NCBI RefSeq assembly: GCF_029952525.1
Contig: NZ_JASAOF010000015.1
Coordinates: forward strand, 1 to 64,000
DNA: 64,000 nucleotides
Direction: 5' to 3'
Source of the DNA: Saccharopolyspora ipomoeae
Lineage (GTDB): Bacteria > Actinomycetota > Actinomycetes > Mycobacteriales > Pseudonocardiaceae
Below the pieces are notes generated by a model that did no database searches, was not told the origin of the DNA, and saw only the letters and a program-made list of their open reading frames with translations. The position numbers and the translations under genes were made by a program. Shown piece by piece: positions 33,275 through 40,161 of this stretch (position 1 is the stretch's first letter; the number at the start of each line of letters is the position of its first letter).

Positions 33275-33805
33275 ATGCCGTCGCCTGCCCGCCGCATGGC
33301 ATTGGTGATGAGCACCTGCGTACTCGCGTGGTGCAGCGGCGGGTCGGCAGCCACAGCTCAGACCGAACCGCCGCAGCCACGTGCCCTCACCATCACCGCC
33401 CCGACCACCGCCAATCTCGGATCCGCGGGGATCGGTGACACGGTCACCGGCCAGCTGGGCACGGTCACGGCGAGCGACACCACGGGCGTCCCCACCCTCA
33501 CCTGGACCGCAACGGTCACCTCCACGAACTTCGTCACCGGAGCAGGCACCTCGCCCCAAACGATCCCCACCACGGCTGTGCGCTACTGGTCGGGCCCCGC
33601 CACCTCGACCAGCGGGATCGGAACCTTCACCCCCGGCCAGCCGACCCAGGCCAACGCGGTCACGCTCAACTCCCCCCGCACCGCGTTCAGCCGGATCGGT
33701 ACCGGGTATTCCACCGCCAGTTGGAACCCCACCATCCAGATCACCATCCCCTCAACCGCAGCGGCCGGTACCTACAGCGGCACCATCACCCACTCCCTGG
33801 CGTAG
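33275..33805 (+). CDS. Second secreted WxL-like surface protein, 176 aa
   Basis: Paralogue of the protein at 31686. A signal peptide (about residues 1-29, ending SAATAQ) precedes a beta-domain with the same landmarks: LGTVTASDTTGVPTLTWTAT, TSTNFVTGAGTS, ASWNPTIQITIPSTAAAGTY and SGTITHSLA. It lies 71 bases after the DUF916-like gene; AGGTG upstream of ATG 33275 is the best Shine-Dalgarno, GTG at 33266 being possible. The trio forms a WxL, DUF916, WxL-like order. Beyond it up to 34040 no gene is seen. Confidence 0.75.
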   Translation: MPSPARRMALVMSTCVLAWCSGGSAATAQTEPPQPRALTITAPTTANLGSAGIGDTVTGQLGTVTASDTTGVPTLTWTATVTSTNFVTGAGTSPQTIPTTAVRYWSGPATSTSGIGTFTPGQPTQANAVTLNSPRTAFSRIGTGYSTASWNPTIQITIPSTAAAGTYSGTITHSLA

Positions 33806-34040
33806 GAGAACTCGGACTCCCGGCTGACTCGCTGCACCCCTCAGCGGGCTGCGGTCGATCTGCTCACGCCCTGGCCATCGCCGACCGCCACCGCGCGCCA
33901 CGAAAACACCGCTACGCCAACGACGAAGACGGAGCACTAGCGAGTGGGCGCTGCCGGCCCCTCCTGGGCGGTCGAGGTGCTGCGTCGCCGGTGCACCGAG
34001 GCGCATTCCACGGCAAAAGCACGGCGGCGATCTTGAAAAG

Positions 34041-34110
34041 AAGAACCCCAGGCCTTGTGACCTGGGGTTTTGGTGGGCCGCCAGGGGATCGAACCCTGAA
34101 CCCGCGGATT
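34041..34110. repeat. Left attachment-site repeat (attL), tRNA-Lys 3' remnant
   Basis: 70 bp matching 45676-45744 at all but one inserted T in the loop of the CCCCAGG/CCTGGGG terminator hairpin. It includes the last part of tRNA-Lys up to the anticodon stem plus its terminator. Beyond 34110 the sequence diverges from the tRNA gene. Confidence 0.93.
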
Positions 34111-34228
34111 GTCGATCCATGATGGACAGTGCTTGTCGTTGTCTGACGGCACCTTTGGTGAGCTGCGTGGATGGCGATTTGGAAGTTCGCCTTGCCTGGC
34201 GTCATTTGCCGTCATCTGCGGGTGGTTC

Positions 34229-34240
34229 TTGGCAATTAAT
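34229..34240 (+). other. Candidate integrase arm-type site, left end
   Basis: TTGGCAATTAAT here recurs in the same orientation at 45642-45653, at the end of int. Both lie close to the att repeats (about 120 bp inside the left, 23 bp inside the right), a layout expected of integrase arm-binding sites. Confidence 0.4.
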
Positions 34241-34568
34241 CGGCGACTTCTGCTGTCCCTTGCCGTGGTTTGACGGCCTTCGCGGGGACAAGTTGCGTGA
34301 CCACCAGGCCGGGCTTGGCGGAGCGGTTCGTGAGTTCGAAGGTGGCGAGCGCCCACCAGTCGCCCACGCAGGTCTGGTGCCAAGCTAGCAGGATGCCGGG
34401 GACGGTGGCTGAGATGTCGATGCCGCCCGCTCGTACGCGGAGCGGGGTGTTGCCGTAGCCGACGTCGCGTTGAGGTGGGAGGGCCTGTACCAGGTGGCCC
34501 CAGATGGGTTGCGGGGTGTCCGGCCGTCGCCGTGTGCCCTGCCAGCCATCGTCACCCTCGCTCGCCAC
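34236..34568 (-). CDS. Hypothetical AICE protein, 110 aa
   Basis: I do not recognise the family. The C-terminal 70 residues look like folded protein (IWGHLVQALPPQRDVGYGNT ... VPGILLAWHQTCVGDWWALA ... LVVTQLVPAKAVKPR), while the first 30 are basic and disordered. GTG at 34568 is a guess; no clear Shine-Dalgarno is visible and the frame is open well upstream. It sits next to attL, transcribed toward the end of the element. Codon bias is weaker than in the core genome, as for several genes in this part of the element. Confidence 0.5.
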   Translation of the reverse strand: MASEGDDGWQGTRRRPDTPQPIWGHLVQALPPQRDVGYGNTPLRVRAGGIDISATVPGILLAWHQTCVGDWWALATFELTNRSAKPGLVVTQLVPAKAVKPRQGTAEVAD

Positions 34569-34836
34569 CTGGTGCCCGCCCCGACGTGAAGTTTGGTCGG
34601 GTCGGCCAGAGAGGTGCAGCGGCCGACCCGCGCCGAGCTTTCTGGATCTTCCCCATCCTTCAGTCCGACGCCCCGAGAGTAGAACACACGTGCGAATGAT
34701 CGCCAGTCCGTAAAGCTCGCAGGAGGCGCAGCCGCCACACGAATAATGGTCGGACTTCAGGGGCGAGCTACATGGGCTACACGGTGTCAGCGCGAGCAGC
34801 TGCAAGGCTGGGGCAAGGGCGAGCACACTGGCAGCC

Positions 34837-35637
34837 ATGGACATGCCTCGTGGGCGCTCATTTGCGTGGCTGGTGACGCACCGACCGCTTGTTGTCGGCG
34901 TTGCGGTGCTGCTCCCACTCGCGGCGTGTGCGGTGCTCAGCGTCTTCCGCGACAGCGTTCCGAACACTAGTTCCGCCCTGGGCCTAGTTCTGCTCATCGT
35001 CGCAGCGGCCTCCACTGGTATCAGATCGGCGGGCCTGCTCGCGGCGTTGTCGAGCGCGGTCTGGTTCGACTTCTTCCTCACCGAGCCGTACAACCGGTTC
35101 GCCATCACTGACCAGGCCGACATCGAAACCGCTGCTCTGCTCATGCTCGTCGGGGCTGCGGTCAGCGAGATAGCACTGTGGGGTCGACGCCAACAAGCCC
35201 GTGCAAGCCTCGAGCAGGGCTACCTGGACGGCGTGCTCAGGACCGCTGCGGCGGTAAGCGCTGGCCAGTCCTCCACTGAATCGCTGATCGAGCACGTCTG
35301 CGGACAGATCGTTGAGCTCTTGCAAATCGATCGCTGCCGGTTCGATCCCGGCGACGGCCCCGTGCTTGCCACGATCGAGGCCGACGGAACCGTCAAATAC
35401 AACGCCCACCCGCTAAATGTCAGGCGTCTGGGCCTCCCGACCGACACGGAGATCGAGCTCGTGGTCCAAAGCCACGGCGCCATTCACGGCCGATTTCTAC
35501 TCACTGCCGCCACCAGCGTCGTCAGGCCATCACAGCAGCAGCTGCGCGTCGCGGTCACCCTCGCCAACCAGGTGGGTGTCGCGCTCGCAACCAACACCGA
35601 CGACGGCAACGAGGGCCAGCCGAGCACCAGCTCATGA
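34837..35637 (+). CDS. DUF4118/GAF-like membrane sensor protein, 266 aa
   Basis: Four membrane helices in the first 110 residues (LVVGVAVLLPLAACAVLSVF; LGLVLLIVAAASTGI; LLAALSSAVWFDFFLTEPYN; ALLMLVGAAVSEIALWG) match DUF4118, the membrane module of KdpD-type kinases, including the conserved FDFFLTEPYNRF. A GAF-like domain follows (about 125-255: LIEHVCGQIVELLQIDRCRF). There is no kinase domain. It may be a truncated sensor or an independent signalling protein carried as cargo. ATG at 34837. A ~590-bp stretch without a called gene follows, holding the long inverted repeat. Confidence 0.8.
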   Translation: MDMPRGRSFAWLVTHRPLVVGVAVLLPLAACAVLSVFRDSVPNTSSALGLVLLIVAAASTGIRSAGLLAALSSAVWFDFFLTEPYNRFAITDQADIETAALLMLVGAAVSEIALWGRRQQARASLEQGYLDGVLRTAAAVSAGQSSTESLIEHVCGQIVELLQIDRCRFDPGDGPVLATIEADGTVKYNAHPLNVRRLGLPTDTEIELVVQSHGAIHGRFLLTAATSVVRPSQQQLRVAVTLANQVGVALATNTDDGNEGQPSTSS

Positions 35638-35955
35638 ACGGTAGTCCGCACCCAGGAAACCCACTGCGGTTCGAACGCCGTCCGCACGCAAAGCAGCGGC
35701 GCAATTGAAGACACCCGAGATTGTCGCCACCGCCGTGATCAGGTTTCCGAGCCATTGCCATTGAGGTCCCATGATCGGCAACCTAGCGGTGACCACAAGC
35801 CGGTGAGCACCTTCGCGGCCGACACTTTCGTACTCGCTGGAGCGGTAAGGCGACCACCTCGCGAGCGCGCCCAGCACTGTTCCTTGAGTTTGCCCAGGTG
35901 AGCGATGGCCTGCGGCAGGGAAGCCGCGGTTGGCTTGGTCGGCTTCGGGCGTGCT
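35638..35955. other. 318-bp stretch without a supported gene
   Basis: Between the DUF4118 gene and the long inverted repeat. Short open frames exist on both strands but none shows consistent codon bias, a Shine-Dalgarno or a recognisable product. No repeats or strong hairpins are seen in it. Confidence 0.6.
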
Positions 35956-36159
35956 CCTGCGGGGCCGCCTGCCACCGCTGGCGTCAGGGTGCGGCTGCCG
36001 ACCTTTCCGCTTGCGCCCGGTCGCGGCGTTGGCCTGCCGGGACCGGTGAGCGCAGCGAGCCGCACGCCCGGCCGGCCAACGACCGCTTGACCGGGCTCGC
36101 ATACAGGAAGGTCGGCAGCTCCACCCTGGCTCGCATACAGCGGTAGGCGGCCCCGCAGG
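35956..36159. repeat. 204-bp imperfect inverted repeat (long hairpin) in the AICE
   Basis: Left arm 35956-36041 pairs with right arm 36067-36159 around a 25-base loop in seven matched blocks: CCTGCGGGGCCGCCT / 36145-36159, ACCGCTG / 36138-36144, CAGGGTG / 36122-36128, GCTGCCGACCTT / 36108-36119, CCCGGTC / 36089-36095, GTTGGCC / 36074-36080, GCCGGG / 36067-36072. Gaps between blocks are small. GGCTCGCATACAG occurs twice in the right arm. Single-strand replication origin, structured RNA, or foldback MITE remnant are possibilities. Confidence 0.85.
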
Positions 36160-36228
36160 GGCCGCCCTTGATGAAGTAGAGAAAGTTTAAACACGCGGAC
36201 CAGAACCGCAGGCCAGAAGGCTGCGGGT

Positions 36229-36429
36229 TCAGTTGACGACGCCGTAGCAGAAGACTCGAAGGTGAGCGTGCTCGACGTGCCATTCCATGCAGTCGATGCC
36301 CGTTGATCCGAGGTCCGCGAGAACCCTCCCGCACGCCTCGCCTCCGATGGGGCACGTCCACCAGGTGCGCTCGTCGATGACGACCACGCCGAGGTCCAGT
36401 CGCAGGCTCCCCACTTTGATCTCCGCCAC
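36229..36429 (-). CDS. Small AICE protein, 66 aa, unknown
   Basis: Reads MAEIKVGSLRLDLGVVVIDE then RTWWTCPIGGEACGRVLADL; contains four cysteines (two in TCPIGGEACG) and a WHVEHAHLRVFCYGVV end, suggesting a compact metal-binding or disulfide fold. Codon third positions are GC-rich. GTG at 36429 is chosen because TACGAT lies about six bases upstream, a leaderless arrangement; the frame is open to 36534. Divergent from the HTH gene at 36525. No family recognised. Confidence 0.6.
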   Translation of the reverse strand: MAEIKVGSLRLDLGVVVIDERTWWTCPIGGEACGRVLADLGSTGIDCMEWHVEHAHLRVFCYGVVN

Positions 36430-36524
36430 GCGACAATCGTACGTAAACGCGACATACGCGGGTATAGGTAGGTAGCCGCGACATTCGACTGGCTTAGCGT
36501 CGAAGTGCGGGCGAACGTAGGCGA

Positions 36525-36716
36525 GTGGCCTCAAACTACGTCTCGACTGGCGAAGCGGCGAAAGCGATCGGCGTGGACCGACGCACGCTGCAGCGGTGGG
36601 CGGCTGAGGGGGCCGTTGAACCGGCCTTGGTGACGAACGGTGGTCACCAGCGGTGGGATGTCGAAGACCTGAAGGAACAGCTGCGCCAGAAGCGTCGTTC
36701 CGACAAGGGCCAGTAG
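36525..36716 (+). CDS. MerR-type helix-turn-helix protein (excisionase-like), 63 aa
   Basis: A single winged HTH: YVSTGEAAKAIGVDRRTLQR WAAEGAVEPA, then GGHQRWDVEDLKEQLRQKRR. It matches the HTH_17/MerR excisionase fold, as used for recombination directionality or small regulators. A second such protein, the true Xis beside int, is at 44275, so this one is more likely a regulator of nearby AICE genes. GTG at 36525; Shine-Dalgarno weak. It converges on the glycosyltransferase gene, with a hairpin between. Confidence 0.78.
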   Translation: MASNYVSTGEAAKAIGVDRRTLQRWAAEGAVEPALVTNGGHQRWDVEDLKEQLRQKRRSDKGQ

Positions 36717-36730
36717 CCCGGATAGCAGAA

Positions 36731-36760
36731 ACGGCGCCGCTCGGTAGCGAACGACGCCGT
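36731..36760. terminator. Hairpin between convergent AICE genes
   Basis: ACGGCG (36731-36736) pairs with CGCCGT (36755-36760), enclosing a second small hairpin CGCT-CGGT-AGCG (36738-36749). It lies between the HTH gene (ends 36716) and the glycosyltransferase gene (ends 36778). Confidence 0.5.
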
Positions 36761-36777
36761 CTCAGGTTGGTGCTCGG

Positions 36778-37683
36778 TCAGGTTGCGTTGTTTCCGTCGA
36801 TGCAGCGACGCAGTTCATCGAGAGACCTCTTCAGGAGCGCACGTTCGAAGTCCTGCGGGTCGTCCTCGTCCGGCCGGTACTCGGCCATCTTCTCGTGGAC
36901 GTTGTCGTACCACTGCCGCAACTTGCTTGCGCCATCCTCGGCCAATCGCCCGTCGGCCAATGCGTGCTGGATGACCACTTCGAGCTCCTGCGCCATCAGG
37001 TCCGGCTTAGGGCGCTGCGGGTTGACCCAGTCGTCGGCCAGTACCGGGCGAAGTCGAGCTGCTTGCCGATTCCAGTGGAACAGCAGCTCCAGGTCCACCG
37101 TGAAGTCATCGGGCAGCTCGGTCGGCCAAAGCTCCCGCACTGCAGCACGTTGCCCTGACCACGGGGTCGAGCCGACGCGAGGGAGGATCTCGGGGAACAA
37201 GGCTCCGGCCACCGGCGCGAAGAAGCCGTGGAGCCAGAGCTGCGGGTACAACGGGCGCCAGTAGAGATCGGAGACCACCGCGTCCGCGAGACCCTGCAGT
37301 ACGGGCTGAGCGAGAAGCGCGACGAGCGGGGGATTCCCGAAGTACTGCAAGTCGCCATCGATCAGGCAGATGACGTCGCCGTCGGTGGCCGGGACGCCGC
37401 TTGAGATGGCGGCACCCTTCCCTGCGGGCGACTCGACGACCTTCGCACCGGCCTTCGCCGCGAGGTCCGCGGTTTGGTCGGTACACCCACTCGCGCTGAC
37501 GGTGACGTCTCCGTCGACGCCGAGCACCTCAAGGCCAGCGAACGAGTCGGCCACGACCTGCGCGATGGTCTCTTCTTCGTTGTGCGCAGGGATCAAGACA
37601 CTCACGCTCATGTCGCGCTTCGACAGCGTCCGCTCCTCGACGAGCTCGATTCCGAGCGCCGGGTCGATCGAAGGTCGATTCAT
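36778..37683 (-). CDS. GT-A glycosyltransferase, GpgS-like, 301 aa (AICE cargo)
   Basis: Family 2/81-type glycosyltransferase. The nucleotide-sugar fold starts SVSVLIPAHNEEETIAQVV (residues about 26-44); the metal motif is LIDGDLQYF (D-G-D); ESPAGKGAAISSGV matches the GKGEAL region of glucosyl-3-phosphoglycerate synthases, as do ADAVVSDLYWRPL and GALFPEILPRVGSTPWSGQR. Acceptor unknown. Its ATG overlaps the stop of the GntR repressor (ATGA), so repressor and enzyme are made together, which is odd for a metabolic enzyme; in pSAM2 the immunity protein Pif is a comparable repressor-associated gene. A role in surface modification or exclusion is speculation. Confidence 0.82.
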   Translation of the reverse strand: MNRPSIDPALGIELVEERTLSKRDMSVSVLIPAHNEEETIAQVVADSFAGLEVLGVDGDVTVSASGCTDQTADLAAKAGAKVVESPAGKGAAISSGVPATDGDVICLIDGDLQYFGNPPLVALLAQPVLQGLADAVVSDLYWRPLYPQLWLHGFFAPVAGALFPEILPRVGSTPWSGQRAAVRELWPTELPDDFTVDLELLFHWNRQAARLRPVLADDWVNPQRPKPDLMAQELEVVIQHALADGRLAEDGASKLRQWYDNVHEKMAEYRPDEDDPQDFERALLKRSLDELRRCIDGNNAT

Positions 37684-38531
37684 GCGTCACCTGCCGCGTT
37701 CAGCTGCTCAGACGTCCAAGGCCGCAGCTCCTCGGTGACCGTGATTTCGGTGGTGTCAGCCGGATACCGGGCCTCGGAGTACTCCACCACGCGGTCCTGA
37801 GTATCGATCGACCGGCTCAGGACGTGCAGCATGGGAGTTCCGGGGTTCATGCCCCATGCCGCCCGTTCGCTGGGCGTGGGCTGGGCGGAGAACACCGTCC
37901 GCGTGAAGCGGGCGAGCTCGATGCCGACCGTGTAGAGCTGGTGCTGATGGCCGCCGGGCCACGGCTCGTTGTTCTGGTCGAGCAACGCGGGATTGCCCTC
38001 GATGAGGGCGCGCGGGATGTAGGAAACGCTCCAGGAGCACCGCAGTCCGGTTGACTTGTGGACCATCTCGTACACGCGCTGAACCAGCGGAGTGCCTGGC
38101 TCGACACCCAAGATCTCCGCCTGCTCCGCATCGGCCGGGGTCTCCGTGTAGATGGAGCTGGAGTCGGTGTCGTCGATCGAGATGCCGGCCGTTAGCTCGA
38201 TGGCACCGGTCTCCCTGCGCTCTGCTTCAGGTCGGAGGACCAGGTCCTTCTGCTGCTGGGTCCATCCGTCCGAGAGGTAGATGTTGTGCCGCTTCTTTGG
38301 CGCCTGAACGGTCGCGGGCTTACCGCGCCCGCCGGGCACAACCAGGCCCTCGTCGCGCAGGAGCGCGAGCGCGCCCTCAGCCGTCGCCTTGGCCACCTCC
38401 CACTCTGCCGAGATCACGCTGAGGCTCGGCAACGCGTCGCCCGGCTTGAGCTCTCCTGACGCGATCGCCTCCCGTAGGTGGTTGGCAATCCGGTCCCTCA
38501 CCGGGACAAAACCGCTGGTCTCTGGGGTCAT
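37680..38531 (-). CDS. GntR family repressor, KorSA-like, 283 aa
   Basis: GntR/HutC architecture: N-terminal winged helix (VPVRDRIANHLREAIASGEL ... LPSLSVISAEWEVAKATAEG) and a C-terminal UTRA ligand domain (about residues 120-270: SSSIYTETPADAEQAEILGV ... VQRVYEMVHKSTGLRCSWSV). KorSA of pSAM2, from the same family, silences transfer and replication until mating. The ATG at 38531 is about 85 bases from the operator array, and the transfer operon starts on the other side, so the protein probably represses both directions. Coupled to the glycosyltransferase gene. A small-molecule inducer is possible given UTRA. Confidence 0.87.
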   Translation of the reverse strand: MTPETSGFVPVRDRIANHLREAIASGELKPGDALPSLSVISAEWEVAKATAEGALALLRDEGLVVPGGRGKPATVQAPKKRHNIYLSDGWTQQQKDLVLRPEAERRETGAIELTAGISIDDTDSSSIYTETPADAEQAEILGVEPGTPLVQRVYEMVHKSTGLRCSWSVSYIPRALIEGNPALLDQNNEPWPGGHQHQLYTVGIELARFTRTVFSAQPTPSERAAWGMNPGTPMLHVLSRSIDTQDRVVEYSEARYPADTTEITVTEELRPWTSEQLNAAGDA

Positions 38532-38559
38532 ACGGCCATTAGACCACATCGCTTCCTAG

Positions 38560-38642
38560 TTTCCTAGGAAACCCCCTTGCGGATCGTTCGTCGGTCGGGT
38601 TAGAGTGATCCCAACATTCCTAGGAAACTAGGAACCTAGGAA
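38560..38642. promoter_or_regulatory. Promoter and operator array between the GntR gene and the transfer operon
   Basis: Operator 1 is the 12-bp palindrome TTTCCTAGGAAA (38560-38571). A plus-strand promoter follows: TTGCGG (38577-38582), 18 bases, TAGAGT (38601-38606). Operator 2 (38617-38642) is three CTAGGAA units in phase, two as CCTAGGAA. So the same motif brackets the promoter on both sides, fitting repression by the adjacent GntR protein. Confidence 0.8.
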
Positions 38643-38663
38643 CCATCTAGCGGAGGTAAGACA

Positions 38664-39023
38664 GTGCGGAACATCCCGGTCAACCTGCAGGGTCACAAGC
38701 TCATGATCACCGAGGCGCCGACGCTGAAGATGTTCGAGAACGACCACGGCGTTCAGGAGGTCGTGACCGACCGGCAGGGGGTTCAGCAGTTCGTGGTCTC
38801 GCTGTTCGTCAAGCGCAAGGCCCAGCCCGGCGAGTACGCGGGCAAGGGTGAGGAGATCAAGGTGACCCTGACCGCCGACCCCGGCGAGGGCTTCGAGGAG
38901 GGCACCTACGTCGAGCTGATCGACGCGACGGTCAGCTACTGGGAGCGCAACGGTCGCTCGGGTCTGTCCTTCCGGGCCAACGGCATGACCCCGCTCGGCG
39001 CGACGGTCTCGGCCGCAGCCTGA
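38664..39023 (+). CDS. Conserved AICE protein, 119 aa
   Basis: First gene behind the repressed promoter. Soluble, beta-rich, no signal peptide: MRNIPVNLQGHKLMITEAPT ... FVVSLFVKRKAQPGEYAGKG ... TYVELIDATVSYWERNGRSG. Proteins of this look are common in AICEs and Streptomyces plasmids upstream of tra; an OB-like single-strand-DNA-binding role would fit, but I cannot show it. GTG at 38664 has a GGAGG Shine-Dalgarno eight bases upstream. High GC3 supports coding. Confidence 0.8.
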   Translation: MRNIPVNLQGHKLMITEAPTLKMFENDHGVQEVVTDRQGVQQFVVSLFVKRKAQPGEYAGKGEEIKVTLTADPGEGFEEGTYVELIDATVSYWERNGRSGLSFRANGMTPLGATVSAAA

Positions 39024-39217
39024 TCGAGCCACCCATTCCGACCGTTTCTTTCTGATTCTTTTAAGCCGAATCCGGCTGCTTGTTGTTTGAGAATTCCATA
39101 GTGGGCCGAGCTATGCCCAAAACCGGCGGAATGTGTCGTCGGTTGGGCTTTATTGACCCCCGGCCGTCTGCGGATGTTCCGGGGGTCTTTATGGCCTTCG
39201 GGAAAGGAGATTTGGAA
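39024..39217. other. 194-bp AT-richer spacer before the micro-gene chain
   Basis: Contains GTCTGCGGATGTTCCGGGGG next to an earlier CCCCCGGCCGTC, forming a possible hairpin (about 39157-39186). Base composition is more AT-rich than the rest of the window. No gene is supported. Confidence 0.4.
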
Positions 39218-39319
39218 ATGTCGCTCAAGTACTGCCCGGCGTGCCACTGCGACAAGTGGCGCTACCAGCACACGCACGACCAGTACTGCTTGGACCGAGA
39301 GTGGGTGGTGTTCCTGTGA
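39218..39319 (+). CDS. Micro-protein with zinc-ribbon-like cysteines, 33 aa
   Basis: MSLKYCPACHCDKWRYQHTH followed by DQYCLDREWVVFL. Four cysteines (C6, C9, C11, C24) and two histidines could hold a metal. ATG at 39218 has AAAGGAGA ten bases upstream. Its TGA overlaps the GTG of the next gene (GTGA), a sign of coupling and hence of real translation. Too short for a family match. Confidence 0.65.
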   Translation: MSLKYCPACHCDKWRYQHTHDQYCLDREWVVFL

Positions 39320-39549
39320 ACACGCTGCAGCGGGACCAGGCGCTGGAGGACCTTCGTCGGCTGTCCACAGAGCTCACGGAGGCATTCGCGACCGCAGGTG
39401 ATGCGGCGTACTCGGTGGATGTGCCCGGTGGCCCGACCGCGTGCGGGGCGGACATGCGCGAGGTGACGGGCCAGCTGCTGGCGTCGCTTCAGATCGTAGT
39501 GACCGTCATTCGCAGGGTTGAAGAGCAGGAGGACGAGTCCGATGAATGA
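39316..39549 (+). CDS. Small helical AICE protein, 77 aa
   Basis: A mostly helical protein (MNTLQRDQALEDLRRLSTEL ... REVTGQLLASLQIVVTVIRR) with an acidic end EEQEDESDE. The GTG at 39316 overlaps the upstream stop, and its own stop overlaps the next ATG, so it is part of a translationally coupled chain. Function unknown; similar small helical proteins are frequent between korSA and traSA in AICEs. Confidence 0.7.
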   Translation: MNTLQRDQALEDLRRLSTELTEAFATAGDAAYSVDVPGGPTACGADMREVTGQLLASLQIVVTVIRRVEEQEDESDE

Positions 39550-39604
39550 CCTGTTCGATTCCTCGTTCGGTTTCCACGGTTCGGGCTGCCTCGGCGGCCG
39601 GTGA
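39542..39604 (+). CDS. Possible 20-aa micro-ORF
   Basis: MNDLFDSSFGFHGSGCLGGR, starting 8 bases before the previous gene's stop ends. No Shine-Dalgarno of its own; expression would depend on coupling. Could be a chance frame. Confidence 0.35.
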   Translation: MNDLFDSSFGFHGSGCLGGR

Positions 39605-39652
39605 TCAGATCTTCCCGGGATTTCCTCGGGCGAAAAGGAAAGGTGGTTGCAG

Positions 39653-39901
39653 GTGGAGGTTACGAAGCAGCTGTTCCGGCGCAATTCGCGCGGAGTCAAG
39701 CGGCTGTCGACGATCGGTTCGCTGATGGATCAGCTGAACCAGGACGTGAACAAGGTCGAGTTCCTCGACGGCGAGTTCGTCGAGGACCGGCACTACGCGG
39801 AGGCCCAGGAGCTGGCCGCTGCGGTGGCGAAGGCGGCGGACGCGGTGCGTGAGGGCATCGCCGAGCACGGTGGATCGAGTGTTGCGAAGGAGTACAAGTA
39901 A
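39653..39901 (+). CDS. Small AICE protein, 82 aa
   Basis: Starts MEVTKQLFRRNSRGVKRLST with a basic N-terminus, then an acidic and alanine-rich helical part (EFVEDRHYAEAQELAAAVAK AADAVREGIAEH). GTG at 39653 follows AAGGAAAGG at good spacing; a TTG at 39647 is possible. Its TAA overlaps the next ATG (TAATG). Unknown function. Confidence 0.7.
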   Translation: MEVTKQLFRRNSRGVKRLSTIGSLMDQLNQDVNKVEFLDGEFVEDRHYAEAQELAAAVAKAADAVREGIAEHGGSSVAKEYK

Positions 39902-40080
39902 TGGCCAATGCAGACGGTGTGACCGGCACGGTTCGCGAGATCGACGCGACCATGCTGGAGCTGACCAAGACGGTGACCAACTTCGGCGTTCCGAAGGGCC
40001 TCGGTGGTCCGCTGAACCAGCTGAAGCGGGCGGTGGGCGACCTGGTGGCCCACCTGGAGATGTCGCAGCGCAGAAGCTAA
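39901..40080 (+). CDS. Small AICE protein, 59 aa
   Basis: MANADGVTGTVREIDATMLE, then LTKTVTNFGVPKGLGGPLNQ and a helical end LKRAVGDLVAHLEMSQRRS. Starts on the last base of the upstream stop, so it is coupled, and ends 22 bases before a strong intrinsic terminator that closes this unit. Codon bias is clearly coding. No family recognised. Confidence 0.7.
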   Translation: MANADGVTGTVREIDATMLELTKTVTNFGVPKGLGGPLNQLKRAVGDLVAHLEMSQRRS

Positions 40081-40102
40081 CCGCACAACCCCAAGCACGG
40101 CA

Positions 40103-40142
40103 GGGCGTCGGATTCCCAGAACGGGAGTCCGACGCCCTTTTT
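40103..40142 (+). terminator. Intrinsic terminator with T-run
   Basis: 15-bp stem GGGCGTCGGATTCCC (40103-40117) / GGGAGTCCGACGCCC (40123-40137) with one wobble, followed by TTTTT. It separates the small-gene unit from the transfer gene. Confidence 0.9.
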
Positions 40143-40161
40143 CATGAAAGGGCAGGCAGTC

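Noticed and set aside
34475-34713. Short plus-strand frames near the left AICE end
   Set aside because: They are antisense to a better-supported minus-strand frame and show no Shine-Dalgarno or family.
35905-36090. 61-codon plus-strand frame in the AICE gap
   Set aside because: It lies wholly within or next to the long inverted repeat, and both strands of the hairpin give similar frames by symmetry; structure explains it better than coding.
36146-36166. Stand-alone terminator GGCGGCCCC-GCA-GGGGCCGCC
   Set aside because: The short hairpin is real, but its left half is also the outer arm of the 204-bp inverted repeat, so it was not called separately.
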